The notes under the pieces: generated by a model | Database searches by the model: none | What the model saw: the letters and a program-made list of their open reading frames with translations, nothing else | What the model was told of the DNA's origin: nothing | From: Dictyophora rubrovolvata | Taxonomy: Eukaryota > Basidiomycota > Agaricomycetes > Phallales > Phallaceae | Direction of reading: 5' to 3' | DNA length: 64,000 bases | Assembly: GCA_029959195.1 (NCBI GenBank) | Contig: CP114123.1 | Location: forward strand, 1,426,001-1,490,000 | Part shown: one piece after another, positions 24,340 through 36,530 of the stretch | Layout of the letters: each line of letters opens with the position of its first letter | Numbering within the stretch: position 1 is the stretch's first letter | Translations under genes and position numbers: made by a program

Positions 24340-24895
24340 TGAATTCGGTGTTGAACAACTATATATAAATCCTGCGGTATATAAGCGGATACGTCAAAAT
24401 AAACCAAGGGAATAGTGCATATATGAACTTACCGTGAAGGGATGACCGCCCTTTTGTTTATGCGTTGTTGCAGAAGGACAATCAGTTTACTGTGTGAAGT
24501 GCGTTGTTTGAATTATTTCAAGCACTGACGAGAATGCGGAGTTTACACGCTTTTCAGACTCAACTTGAAACATGATCACGTGTTGTAGATTTACTAAGAC
24601 GAGAAGTTAGAACTTGGAAGCCAACTTTACAATCAATTATCTACGAATGGCAGAACTGTCAAGCGAGAGAAAAGAAAATTTGACATGATTCTGCCGTTTC
24701 CATTGCTTAGTAAATCTCCCATTGAGAGTGACTAGTGACTAGTGACCGGTGACCTTATGTCGTCACGCGCGCTGGATGCTTCCGTTGCGTCATTGACTCG
24801 GAGATGGCCTTGGCATGGATTTCATTCACCAACTGTGGTTATGTCTCCCAGGCCCACTTTAGCACCATAGATTGTGAGAGACAGGAGAGGAGTTC
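24340..24895. other. Divergent spacer between H1-like and Spo71-like genes
   Basis: Shared promoter region of two divergent genes. The only clear structure is the four-unit 7 bp repeat at 24728-24755, listed separately. Confidence 0.5.
24728..24755. repeat. Four tandem 7 bp repeats, GTGAC(T/C)N
   Basis: Units GTGACTA, GTGACTA, GTGACCG, GTGACCT run head to tail without spacer, about 140 bp upstream of the Spo71-like gene. Each has a TGAC core as in bZIP half sites. It could be a clustered binding site or a chance microsatellite. Confidence 0.45.
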
Positions 24896-27800
24896 ATGAC
24901 GAGAGATTCTACGGCTTCCCTTTTCCAATTACTCGAATCAGAGTCGGGTCATGGCTCTCGTCTGTTCATTGGGCCCATGCCTCATGCAGTTGCAACAAAG
25001 TCTGCGCCACAGATTGACGACTCTGAAGATTATTGGTGGTCTCGTATCAGACGTCGATTCAACGATGAAGGGGATGAAGAGAGCGTACCAGATAGCGACG
25101 CCTTTCGTTTCTTTATGCATAAAGGAGGAAAGAGAGAGGAATGGTCATCCCGGATCCTTCGAAAGAGGTCAGTACTTGCACCGAGAATATTGCATGGATA
25201 CTTAATTACTTCCTTTTCTTCGTAAGCGTTAAACGAGACATGTTAAAAAAACTGCAGCAAAGCGGGTGGACAAATTTGTCCCGCAGAAAGAATGTATTAC
25301 AAACGGAGACTCGAAGATGGCTCGGAAACACCTTTATCATTGGCAAAGACTTCCTTGGCCTTCCTTTAGAACATTCTCTTTTGAATTCAGACGATGTCCC
25401 CCCAGTTTCACCTGATACCTCCCCCGAGTCTAATGTTTCTTTGGCAGTTTCGGAGAATTTGAGAAACTCTCGAACGGTGTCAACTTCAACTGCAAATAAC
25501 TCTACTCAAGGTCCAATTGATTCAACTACGGCCCTACATCAGCCACCAGCACCCATCCCCGTTTCACCCCCATCCGCAGACAGACTTGTGGCGGCTGGTC
25601 CTTCTACACCACCACCTTCTTCGACAGCCTTTCGAAGTATTTTCAACTTACCTTCTCCACCGTCGAGCCCATTACGATCCAGCTTCATGTTTCGTCAGCC
25701 TGACACTATCGCAGATCCAGGTACAGGCAAATCCGTACAATTTGCCCAATCCCTGGGACCAGCTTCCCCGAGGAAGGTCCTAAATCGATCCCCGTCTTCA
25801 GTTCCTCATACCAGCGCAGGGGCTTCGGCCTCCCGAAGACACAACCATACTCAAGAATGGGGGGATGTTTTTCGTAGAGGTTTGGTGCCGTCATTCTCTA
25901 CTAAGTTGAGCTAATAAATGGATTGTAAAGAGAGAATGCTTGTACGAAAAGGATATACGGAATCAGGACATGTGGGACGCTACTTTGGCGCCACTGAGGC
26001 AGCCAAGTTGCCTAATTTGCGAAGTTCCGAATTGAAGGAATTTCTCGTCGTGTGGCGTAAGCGGCAGCTGGAACTCTATGAAGACTATGTCAGTGTTCAG
26101 CGACTACTAACTTTTTCGTTGTTCCTTCTCGTTCTAACTCGAGTTCAGAGCTTATCCATTGAAGAAAATTATCTGGGCCATAAGCACCTCGCATACGTCA
26201 TTCCTTTGGACTCAACCAAAACTAGCTTGTCGCTATATTCTTTCACTGACTTAACGTTTTGTCTTTCGTGCACGAAACTGACCGCCAGAAAAGACAAAAG
26301 TCCTGTATATGAAAACATCGCCAATCGGTTGCCATTCCTTCGTTCCACTGGAACTCATCTTTTTATCTTCAAGACAAAAATTCGGACTTCTGGTATTGAC
26401 TGGCTATGGGATTTATGGTCCGTTTATTAAAATATTTCCTGCGTAAAATTTAGAGACTTGATAGGAAAGAGCTGGAGTACGGCCTCCCGCGTACTATCGA
26501 AATTCACTGTCCTCTCGTTCAGGCTTTTGTCAAATTACGTGTACCCGAAAATTTATCGAAAGCGCAAAATGCTGCACACTTCTCGGTAAAAAATGTCGTT
26601 GAAATGTGTCAGAAGGGGTTACAGGTTCTTCCTTCATGGGACTTCGTAATCGGGCAATATCTCCAGAAAGGAGCTTCCCTTCACTTGTGTTGGAGAAATG
26701 AAGCGGTGTTGGATTGGATTCAGTGGGAGACGAATTTGATAGGTAAAACACGGGATGCTAGCATTTTGTATGGCCTGTGTTTGAAACGAGTACGATCACC
26801 CTCGTCCTGCGTAATGACTCAATAGCTGACCTTCACTGCCAGCCTCACGAAGTGACCAGATTAGAGCTAAGAATAGGAGAACATCGCCCCGCTTATGTTA
26901 CAGCAAAAGATGCTGAGAAGATCTTTGAGCCACTGCCAGTGGAAGGATATGTCTATCGCATGAGACTAGTGACGAATACTCGTAATCTTCTGTACTTGTC
27001 TGTCCACTCGGGATGTCTTTTCTTCCTCCCTTCAGCCAGCGCTGACCCACCTACACCACCAATTCCGGCAATGAGCAATGATGCTGTAAGTAGCTCGAGC
27101 AAAGGTACCAGAGTTTCTTTAGAAGATAGCGAAAAACGTCGAGGTATGATTTATTTTATATATCTAGTTATAGTAATAATAATAATAGAGTTTAACATTT
27201 TTTGTAGGAGCTAAGCAGGTGCTGTTTTCGCGTGCTTTCATAGATCTCAGGAAGATAAAGGCCGTTCAGAGGGCGTTCACCGAACCCCCAGACAGACACA
27301 CAGACGCCCTCGACGTCGGGGGAGATGAGGGCCTCAGAAGGTACCCTAGTAGATCCACAGTTACACTGAGATTTCGCCGTTCTTTTGTGCTATTGATGGA
27401 AAACGGCCGTATGTTTCACTTCGAAGTACGCACGTCAGTTTCATTTTCCATCTCTACGTTTACGAAAAGCAAACTTCAGACGCATTCTTGTGTAATTGCC
27501 CAGCAATGGGTGGATCAGCTTAGCAAGCTAGTTAGTTTCTGGAAGCAGCGACACCGTGAGGATGCTACTCGAGAAATGAAAATTTCGGACGCATTTTCCC
27601 ATAGAATGGACATCCATTATTCATCCAGTGGTTCTTTTCAGCTGTCGTCTGTGGAGCCCGACAATATTAGTAAAGATGTCTCCCTGTTCTGGAATCTTTG
27701 CCCTACTTATGATTGTCAACCAATCACCCTTACGGGACGTCTCTTCGTGAGGCGAAAGCTGCGAGGGCAATATAGGTATGATTATAATCCCACCGCAACT

Positions 27801-28352
27801 AAATATTGCTCACTCGACAATGATATACTATGCGTCCCCGTTTCAGACTCGTGCAACTTGTCCTCGCAGCTGGTCATTTGCTTCAATTTAATATTTTACC
27901 ATCTGATCAAAACTCTCGCTCCTGGACGGTCAGCTTATTGGATGCCTACGTTTGTTCAGGTCACTTTGCAACCCAGTCACTTTCTGTCGACGAATTTTCA
28001 ACTATTAAACCACCTACTCCGCGTCGATTCCAAGATGGGTTGCAAATAGAAGATAGTGAACTTGATCTTGTTTTTCTAATTTGGTACAATTCCGAATTCT
28101 TGTTAAGTGAGACTTGCTTATTTCCTTCTTTCGACTTCTTTCAGGTATAGACCACACGCCGTAAAGAGAACTTCCATAAGTGAAGAAGACAACGTTCCTA
28201 TCCCGGCGATTAATGCCAAACATAAGATCATCGTTGTTAAAGCCCGTAGCAAGCTTGAACGGGATCATTGGTGCTGGGTTGTTAATGAGGAAATCGAAAG
28301 AATAGCCCGCCGTAATGTGGATAGGGAATTGAGGTTACATAAAGCGGTTTAG
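24896..28352 (+). CDS. PH-domain protein, Spo71-like
   Basis: Resembles the fungal Spo71 family. In yeast Spo71 works with Vps13 in prospore membrane growth during sporulation; in mushrooms the role is unknown. Start MTRDSTASLFQLLES at 24896; many exons. Recognisable blocks in order: MLKKLQQSGWTNL with RRWLGNTFIIG, a Pro/Ser-rich linker, EFLVVWRKRQLELYEDY, LGHKHLAYVIPL with LSLYSFTDLTFCL (first PH-like domain), IEIHCPL-type segment, VLPSWDFVIGQYLQKGASL, YVYRMRLVTNTRNLLYLSVHS (second PH-like domain), LFSRAFIDLRKIKAVQRAF, DVSLFWNLCPTYDCQP and WCWVVNEEIERIARR near the end. Two likely introns (60 nt after ELYEDY and 54 nt after MFHFE) are stop-free and a multiple of three, so retention would lengthen the protein. 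The exact exon set was not fully resolved. Confidence 0.75.
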
Positions 28353-28440
28353 CGAGCATTTAATTTTGCAACGCAGCGTTAAACAATTGGAATAATGATA
28401 CATATACCGAACTAACGAACACTACGAGATGTATTCGAAA

Positions 28441-29891
28441 TTATGTATATTTTCGTATCCAAGTAGGACCTAGCTCGGTTAAACCCAATAAACATTTGAG
28501 CGTATTCATATATTCAAATAAGTACTGACCGACGGGATCGTCTTCATCGTGAATAACAGTGGTCCAAGTACCCAAAGCTCCATATACTGAGCCAACGCCG
28601 CCAATTTGTATCGCATGAATACTAGAAAAACTTGCTAAGTATAAATACAGAGCTAAGGGAGTGCATTTGCTGTACCTCCACATGGGAAGTCCTTCTCCAG
28701 AAACCTGAAAAGAATTCTCAGATATGCAGTTTCACATATAAACTACGAGAAGAACCTACAAAGGACCAGTGAACTTCATCATCCGGACCCATATAGACAT
28801 TTCCAGTAATCCGATGGCTTGTACCCGTCTTTCCAATAAATTGAAGGGTCGGTCGGGTTGGCCATTTCTGATTAGTGACTTTGGACAGCCTAACAATGCT
28901 AAAGTCAAAATCTAGTTCGCGTAGTGCTTCCTCGAAGTCCTCGTCTTCAAATACGTTTGGGAAAGGTTGGTCCGAAAACAAAGAAGGGTTGTTGAAAGCT
29001 TTCGAAAGCGTTAGGGCATTTGAGAACAGCAAAACCGTAATAATCCACACTACCTATTAGGTCTCTGTGATCACAGAAGGAGAAAATGATTTTCCATTTG
29101 CCGGTGACGCCAGCCCAATCTTCCTCACATCCAACCACATCTTTAATTGTCGTGGAATTGATCGCACCGCCTTGTTGTAATGCTTGAACTCCCCAGGGAA
29201 GGACAGAACGGTCTTCATCTGCAATATCCAAGATGTTACTTGCCAGCACCATCAAGACATTATAGATATGAACCCAATTGACTCGCCCACTTCTGTCCGG
29301 AACAAAGGGTCCGTAGGAATTAGATTCCTTGTAATTTTCTAAGTTGTAGATATAACAACGAGAATTGAGTCGTGCTCTGTAGTCTCGTCGAATTGTTGCC
29401 CAGCCGAAAAACACCTTAAGGCGGTGAACCAGCTGTACTGGGTAAGAGGTAGCCTTGGGTTCGTTTTGAACGAAACTATCTAAAGCCGCGACAACATCGT
29501 CATGTCCGTCAAATAAACTTTTCAGATGGTGGAGATTGAGGGAGGTATTAGGGTGCGGACAAGAATAATCCACGAGCTCGAGTAAACTGCTTATTGTATC
29601 GACATTCGTAATCGGTCGATTTTTACGAAATACGTTGGCCGCAGCAGTCCAACGCTGTACGAGATTATCCCAACGTACAGTAGAGTTTTGTGAGTTTGAA
29701 TTCAATCGTGGATCATCGTACAGCCCTTGAGCGAAGAAAAAATTTCTCCAAAAGTGGTTATCACGGCTTGAGTAGATCAGCGAGTAATACAGTTTGCATG
29801 TTTGTGAGAATGCTCCAACGGCTGAAGGTGTTGCAAAAAGAAGTATGGATTCAATAATTTCCAGAGGAAGGTGGAAGATACCAATGGCCAT
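28441..29891 (-). CDS. F-box protein of a large Agaricomycete family
   Basis: A probable substrate receptor of an SCF ubiquitin ligase. I start it at ATG 29891 (MAIGIFHLPLEIIESILLF), because the open frame upstream lacks an ATG. The F-box is residues 5-45 (LPLEIIESILLFATPSAVGAFSQTC trimmed here to its core helices). Exon 1 runs to about 29053 and ends DHRDLI. Further exons encode EDEDFEEALRELDFDFSIV, HRITGNVYMGPDDEVHWSF, VSGEGLPMWR, SIHAIQIGGVGSVYGALGTW, and, after a GTCAGT-donor intron, the last residues PTWIRKYT. The C-terminal region matches a mushroom F-box family of unknown target. It follows the phospholipase gene on the same strand, about 90 bp apart. Confidence 0.78.
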
Positions 29892-29980
29892 TATCTCAGA
29901 TAAAACCAATGGAGGGAGGAAGCAATGAATCGCCACCGACTGCGATACGATTTCAATTAAAACGAGCGTCAAAAGAAATA

Positions 29981-32900
29981 TTAGTTTGATAACGAGTCTA
30001 TTCTCGAGTATTTGAACATATATCTAACTAATCTTCGATAAAGGCACCAGGCCAGTTCTATCCAAATCTTGCTGATTAGCGAATAATTCAACCAAAATAA
30101 AAGCAGCCTATTTCGAGCTCGCCGTGAGACACGCTGAACGACAAGAGGGGCGAGTTCATCACTCACAAGGTCAGCATCCTGCCAATACGAAGAGTGAGCC
30201 TGTGTTAACAGTTTAAAATTTGAATATTGTGTATTAGATTATAGCCTTACGCCAAGCATATCTAAAAAATAGAGACTAATATTAACTACACCAATGACTA
30301 TGCCACATCGAACAAAAATACTTACCAACATATTCACTGATGCTTCCTTCAGACGCAAGTTGAAAATCAACAGTACCATGGGGATTCAAAGCTAGAAATC
30401 TACGAAACAATTTGAGCATTTTCCTTCGACATGAGGATTGCATCACCTTCTTTCAGCCCGGGAGCCCTGTAAGGTCTCGTTATGTCCTTGTAATTCAAAT
30501 GTACTAGGAACCGTTTTCGCAGTTGGTCTTACGGGTGAATTCATCCGGGACTTGGGAGGTGAAGATACGAAGGAGCGAGGCATAACATCGCCTAATATTC
30601 TAGCAAACCGATTGGAGAGTCCAGATATTACACTCGCATTGAAGGTTGGTAATATCGAGGGTGGCATATTCTTTGCTGTCCTTTTCAAAATTATTTAATT
30701 GAGGTTTCTGTGCCACAGTGAACTGACTTACTGCGAATCGACACATGGATTCACTAAGTATCTGAGAAAATGGAAACAGTTATTCATTAAAAATCGTGGG
30801 GTATAGCATAGATACACACGCAATCGGATCGCTGGGGTGTAGAATATTGTAAAAGGAGTCCACCTTACGAGAGAAAGGTCGGATGCATTCAAAGACAAAC
30901 AAGACAAACAAAAGGAACCACGCACAGCAAAACATCCCAAAAAACCTTGCTTATTCATCTTTGAAAAATTCAATTCAGTCCACATGGCAATCTCGAATTA
31001 TTTATGGAGGCGTACTGCTTCGTCATCAGGTGAACCTTTCGTTCTGGCTCTTCCCTACGAAGAAAAAAAGTCCAACATTCAAGCTCGCACTTACGTCAAT
31101 GCCGAAATTTGCGTACTTTGCGAGCAATAACCTGAGAGTTATTGAGGTGAATGAACACTGGTAAAGGACTCCCGATGGTAAAGAAGGAACTACAATAATA
31201 GAATGATTATGCTGTCTTCGAAAACAACAATCACATTACCAGGTATTGAACAAAAATTGGGCGTCACATTGACGTGTTTCCAAGGACATGGAGCTCAACG
31301 GGGGTCGGTATGTTGGCTGGCTAGAAAGAATATACGCCGAGAGGACAGCTCCCAGTGAGTGGGCTATAATATGAACTCGACCATTGGCATCAAAACCTGA
31401 GATTTATATAAGCGTCTATCTATTATCCGAAGAAAAATGAGAATTACCAGGATTTCGAGCACACCATAACCTGTAAGTCCGGTTTCTGAAACTAATTTAT
31501 CAAGGATTAAAAAATAATAATGGGAAAATCTCCATACGCGCAGTTACAAACCTAGTAAATGGATTGATCAGTTCAAGTAGGCACGCGGTAGGTAAAAACT
31601 AAGTTACTGATTCAATCATGGATTTCTGGTGCCGACTCATGAAATATGGTATATCTATCAGAACATTATTGGTTACTTCACGGATAGCACTATGAGTTGG
31701 TTAGTGTTTCATTTCTAGACTATATCCAGAATATTCACGAAATGCTTTTTTTGGGCGTGATATCTGTAAAATATCTTGTTATGACTACAAGGGCTCATGT
31801 AATCGTGTCCTGACCTGCTATGGTAAATGAATTATTGAGACCTTCTCGATCTCGCTCTCTTTGCTCATCTTCGCCCAATTTAAGATTCGCTCTCCATTCT
31901 ACGGGGAGAAATTGAACCTGTTTGTTTCGTAATATGGAAGCCAGAGAAGGTAACATAGATTGTTTCCTATATTTCCGTCATTTTAGCGTGCTACATTTTT
32001 TATATCAAAAATTCCTACTTTGCACTTTGGCGGAAGAGATTAACTGCATATAAAAAAGACCAGCTCTCATATTGTGAGGCTAACTATTAGAGTTTCAAAT
32101 CACCCAAAAAACTACAGTAAATATAGAAACGTACCGCTTGCCCGATACCATGAACAATCAAAACCAGATCGGTGACATTCTTTGGACCGTCGCCACTAGT
32201 CGAGACAGGGGACTCTGTCATTATGGGCTCGTATGGTTTCACCGGGATGGGAATTGCTCTGTCAATCATTGGACCAGATGTCACGTTAATAGTGTTGTTG
32301 GCCAGAACCGTTTCGGTTTCTTTGTCCATGGAGCTTCTCGGTGTTGATGTTTTTGACTTCGATTCTTGGGCGGCGAAGGCTGCGTCATAGCCATAATAAA
32401 TGGTAGTGCCTAGAAACGGCAAACTTTTGCTCTGCAAAGATCGCGGCGAAAAGATTGATGAAGTAAAAAACGTAGTGCTGCCTCTAAAAATATACTCAGG
32501 AAATTGGCAAACCGTGCTAGAACGTACAAACTAACGTTGTCAATATAGCCGTGAACGCATCTTCGAATATCACAAAAATGTCCCTGGGCGATTCGCTGCC
32601 TTCTTTCAAAATGATTGGATATTTTAATTTATCATATCCATGCACGCCAATACTCCGGGCAGCCTCCAATTCTAGGGGATAACTTTCCTGTTTTACAGCT
32701 AAATGAGGCGAAAGAAAAAGAATCTAGTAGAAGGACCCACCTGCCAGGGTTGTATCAAGCGATAAGCGGCATCAAATTGTGGACATAAGTCTCTGTGAAC
32801 AGGTCGTGTCTACACGGCATGATTTAGTCGAAAGCGTTTCGATCCCAACAGTCGAATAACTGACTTCGTCATACATCCACGTTGCTCTTCTAACGTGTAT

Positions 32901-33329
32901 TTTGGGACCGTTTGATTTCCAATAAATTGGTTTAAGCTGAGCTTTCGGGTAGGACATTACATGACTAGCAGCAAATAATGGTTGGCTAACCTCCATTGTT
33001 CTGACATCAATCTCGAACAAACGGTCATCGAAAATCGTCACGCCGACAGGCTCATCTTCATTTTCAAATTCCTCCGCCACATTTTGCGCTTTGCTTGACT
33101 CACTGCTCCATGATAATTCCAATGCAACGGCCTGCTCCTCTTCGGATAAGGATTTCCAGGCCTCCTCGCATTGATCAGATTCTTCCGGTGAAAGTGCCAC
33201 GTAAGTATCGGCGGAAATCAGGGTGACGGGTGTTGTTGGAAGTTGAAGTAACGCAGTGCTAGCGGTAGGCCGTAGCCAGCGTATGTCGATAGATGGTGGT
33301 TCTGGCCATGTTGTAGCTCGAAATTCCAT
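29981..33329 (-). CDS. DDHD-domain intracellular phospholipase A1
   Basis: A predicted cytosolic or ER/Golgi-associated phospholipase acting on phosphatidic acid or related lipids, as in animal DDHD1/2. About a dozen exons; the first is 33329-32865 and the second 32809-32741. Blocks in order: MEFRATTWPEPPSIDIRWL; KIHVRRATWMYDE joined to TRPVHRDLCPQF; DLVLIVHGIGQA; VQFLPVEWRANL; the lipase elbow IIAHSLGAVLSAYIL near 31370; FFTIGSPLPVFIHLNNSQ; VIARK joined to GRARTKGSPDDEAV; VDSFYNILHPSDPIAY and NPCVDSQ (DDHD core); LNPHGTVDFQLASEGS; YVDMLGAHSSYWQDADL. These match the family in order. The last exon is taken to the stop at 29981, but a splice at its GTGAGT could shorten the tail. Divergent from the flavin-reductase gene. 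Confidence 0.85.
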
Positions 33330-33862
33330 GGAAGATGTGAGGGAGAGTGGCTACCAGCGGTCAACAAGCTACGCAATCTGTCAACGTCAGCGCCGCATGT
33401 GCATTCGCAGCCAAGCTGCAAGCAGAGCACGCATGACGTCACGTGCTTTTTATGTAACAGACTTGAGTCTTGATTTCCACAAACAAGAAAGGGCAACGAA
33501 GACACACGATTTTTCAATAAGTGCTCATATTCTGGGCTAATTGACATAGTAACATGACTTTACGTAGGTATCCTGCATCAATGACGCTGTTCGAATTCAT
33601 AGTATGTTCATAGGCGCACCTGTGTGACGATGCACGTAACATGACTGGACGCGCTATTCTCCTCTGCACATCTAACTAAATCTGGCTTGACATTAAGTTG
33701 TTTGCTGATCTTTACCAACCTTTTTAGTATATATTTTTATGACACGGTGAAGACGGTTTCTTCTCGACGACCATCTTGGGGAAATTACCTGTAGTCATCC
33801 TCAACGCCCCCGGTTGGAAGCTAAACTAATATAGCTGAAAAAACCTAGCAAAGGGATTCAAC
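33330..33862. other. Divergent promoter region
   Basis: Between the phospholipase (minus) and flavin-reductase-domain (plus) genes. A TATA-like run lies near 33727, about 135 bp before the plus-strand start. An overlapping open frame on the minus strand at 33218-33547 is not supported by any family. Confidence 0.45.
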
Positions 33863-34651
33863 ATGATGAATCGTTTGTTTCTCACACAAAAAAAGCCTAG
33901 CCGAGTTCTACGGATGCGTCACCCTCACTGCGCCGGACATACCTATATCTGTCCGTTTAGCACTACAGCAGGCGGAGCTATCTCGGATACGGAAACGATT
34001 CGCCAACAATGCTCAGCTGTCTTACGCACGATAGCGCAGCCTGTATCTGTGCTTACCACTCTTAATTGGGAGCATGAACATAGCGAAGCTTCATGTACCG
34101 GCCTCGAAAGTCCCTCTACTAGTCGGTCCGATTCTTGGCATGGCACGACGTTATCGTCCTTCACATCTATTGCCATGTATCCCTATCCCCTCATTTCATT
34201 TTCCTTACGCACGCCTGCGAGGATGGCCGATCTATTGCGGCCTTTGACAAAAAATAAGAACAGCGGCAACATTGTACCAAAAGCCCATTTAGCAATCAAC
34301 TTGCTCACATCGCATCAATCACACCTTGCCATCCATTTCTCACATCCTCGGGGCTTGTGGGCACCGACTAAGTCATCACCCACTGACATCCAGTATACTA
34401 CCACACCGGAAGGCATTCCAATACTCTCCAATACCTTAGGCGTACTCTGTTGCACTTTGATAAAATCGATTCCGCTCGATACTGTTCATTCCGAGTTTGC
34501 TTCCCTCTATTCTAGTACCGCTGCTATAACCTCAGAACTTTTTATTGCACGCGTTGTGCATGTCCTATCATCGCCGCGGTCTTGCGAATCACCTGGGGAG
34601 GAATTATTACCCTTGGTATATCATAAGCAACGATACCATACCATCAAATGA
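33863..34651 (+). CDS. Flavin-reductase-like (FMN-binding split barrel) protein
   Basis: A single-exon gene of 262 aa in the flavin reductase-like family, which binds FMN and reduces flavins or acts with a partner oxygenase. Seen: IAQPVSVLTTLN near residue 57, HGTTLSSFTSIAMYPYPLIS (flavin-binding loop), LRTPARMADLLRP, HLAINLLTSHQ, IPILSNTLGVLCCTL, and the closing LVYHKQRYHTIK, a hallmark of fungal members. The first 35 residues are Arg/Ser-rich with no acids before Asp42, so mitochondrial import is possible. Intronless, unlike nearly all neighbours. The partner or substrate is unknown. Confidence 0.83.
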   Translation: MMNRLFLTQKKPSRVLRMRHPHCAGHTYICPFSTTAGGAISDTETIRQQCSAVLRTIAQPVSVLTTLNWEHEHSEASCTGLESPSTSRSDSWHGTTLSSFTSIAMYPYPLISFSLRTPARMADLLRPLTKNKNSGNIVPKAHLAINLLTSHQSHLAIHFSHPRGLWAPTKSSPTDIQYTTTPEGIPILSNTLGVLCCTLIKSIPLDTVHSEFASLYSSTAAITSELFIARVVHVLSSPRSCESPGEELLPLVYHKQRYHTIK

Positions 34652-35083
34652 GGTCGAAGCTACATCCAATCAAGTACATATCCATTTACCTGCACCTGTA
34701 GGACCTCGACATCGTTACTCGTTTATTTAATAATATCCTTGAAATGCTATTTTAATATTCTTAATCGCCCAAAAACTGAGATCTCATAAACTGAGTCACG
34801 ACCCTGCGTGGAGCAAGGCCATCGATAGCCATGTCCGATAAACTGCTCGGTGGATCCTCTCCCGTTGTCACCAAAATCGAAGCTGCCTGAGGTTCTGAAG
34901 GCCAGGATTAGCTGTGATTGGACGGCTCATGATTCTTGGACCTCGGTTAGACTCCGTATACGACCTATTAATGTAGACCGGCGTATGTAGTCTCTGTATC
35001 CCGATCGGTCTCTTCAATCTGAAGCACAGAGTTTTGCGTAATAGGCATTTTCTCTCTTCTACCCTTCCTTTTCCTCCGCCTTC
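34652..35083. other. Spacer
   Basis: 3' flank of the flavin-reductase gene and promoter of the membrane-protein gene. No gene, repeat or clear motif seen. Confidence 0.45.
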
Positions 35084-36530
35084 ATGGCGAATATTACGAT
35101 CGTGAGTACTGTTCTTGGTTTGTTGGTGCGTTCAGCGTTCAAACTTTAGAAATGGCTTCCAGGGTCCAATCACAGCAGAATGCAGCAATGCCGCTGCAAA
35201 CTGGGTAGGTTTTCGATACTTTATTTATGAATAAACATGGTTAATCACTTTTGGTTCTGCGAAGACCTTCGATGAACCAGGCAAGAATCCTTGTCAAGGT
35301 TAATCTAAACTGATCCTCCCAAGCCATCAATTGACAAGTCTTCTAGTGGCTTCTTTCTTAGCCCAAGCATGTGTACCGGATCGTACGTTCAGAGACTGGG
35401 CGTATAGGTGATGTGTGCTGACTCTGGGAATTTTGCAGTTCCTCCCATTCCTCCACTTATCCATGGAAATGCCTATTCTGGTCCTGGCAGCCCCGCCCAG
35501 TCCAACCAATGTATCTGTAGTAGTGTGACATACTCGATGGTCGCGGCCTGTTCTTACTGTCAAAGCAGGTTATACAGAAAGTAGATGCTATTAATTATCA
35601 AACATGCTGACGTGCTAATCCTTTTCAAGCTGGGCCGGAGATAACAGCTGGTCTCAGAACTGTACTCCTCAAGACCTAATTATCGGGAGGTTCGATCCGT
35701 GGTTTCGTCACTGCGAATGGCTGTCTCATTGTATTTCTTTTAGATATCCTTTAACAATTTTGCAAAATTATTCGGTTCCGATATGGGCCTATCTTAATAT
35801 TTCAGTTTGTGTTATTATATCAATATATCCTGCCAATGTAATGATGTCATGGCATCTAGGCAACTAACACATGGGACCTAAATGAAGCTCATCAGCTCGC
35901 GGGGAGTGCTCCAGATATAACGGGTCTAGCGGCACCGACGTTCAGCAGTGTGGCTCTCGCTATTCCTACCGGCTTAAGCGTACCAGGACCAGAACTACCA
36001 ACGTTCACTCCGGCTCGGACTACGTCTGTAAAGCAGAAGTCGGATGTCGGACCAATTGTTGGAGGAATAATTGGGGGTCTCCTTGGATTATTGGCGTGTG
36101 CGATCGGTGCTATTTTGTTTCTGCGGTATCGAAGCCACAACAAACCAGAAACCCCATCACCAATGGCTACGAAATATGATTCCCAGTCCATGGCTTATCG
36201 AGGAAGTGCTGGGCACTCCTATAACACGGGGCATGGTCACTATCGGAAGCCGAAACTATATGTAAGTCCTAATAACTACTTACAGCTTCATTATGATACT
36301 CAATGACTAAAACCCAGAATCCTTCTGACCCGTCCACATTTCCTGTAACACCATCACCGACAGCTCCCACGATATCAAGTAGCGGTGGTTATTCCGCGCA
36401 GTCTCGCTCAAGCTCTCCATCCAATCGAAGTTCTGCGCTATTACAGGGAAGACTTAGTCGCGGTCCTTTACAAACATATCCTAATGTTCATAATGGGCAT
36501 GAGTGGGTTTCCCCAGTCCCAGAGGTATGA
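35084..36530 (+). CDS. Cys-rich single-pass membrane protein, mushroom family
   Basis: Belongs to a large, uncharacterised Agaricomycete membrane family. Many tiny exons: 35084-35101 (MANITI), 35163-35204 (GPITAECSNAAANW), then TFDEPGKNPCQ, VASFLAQACVPD, the exon with QSNQCICSSVTYSMVAACSY, SWAGDNSWSQNCTPQDL, and from about 35896 the long exon beginning ATNTWDLNEAHQLAG. The outer part has a spaced Cys pattern and NxT/S sites. The membrane helix is VGGIIGGLLGLLACAIGAIL, then the basic stop FLRYRSH. The cytosolic tail is Ser/Pro-rich and ends PVPEV, a hydrophobic end that is common in the family. No clear signal peptide is seen at the very short first exon. Possibly a surface sensor; function unknown. 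Confidence 0.72.

Noticed and set aside
33218-33547. Cys-rich minus-strand frame overlapping the phospholipase start
   Set aside because: It lies in a different frame from the well-supported first phospholipase exon and has no family likeness.
35688-35705. GGTTCGATCC, a tRNA B-box look-alike
   Set aside because: The flanking bases do not form a T stem, there is no upstream A box or acceptor stem, and it sits at an intron donor of the membrane-protein gene.
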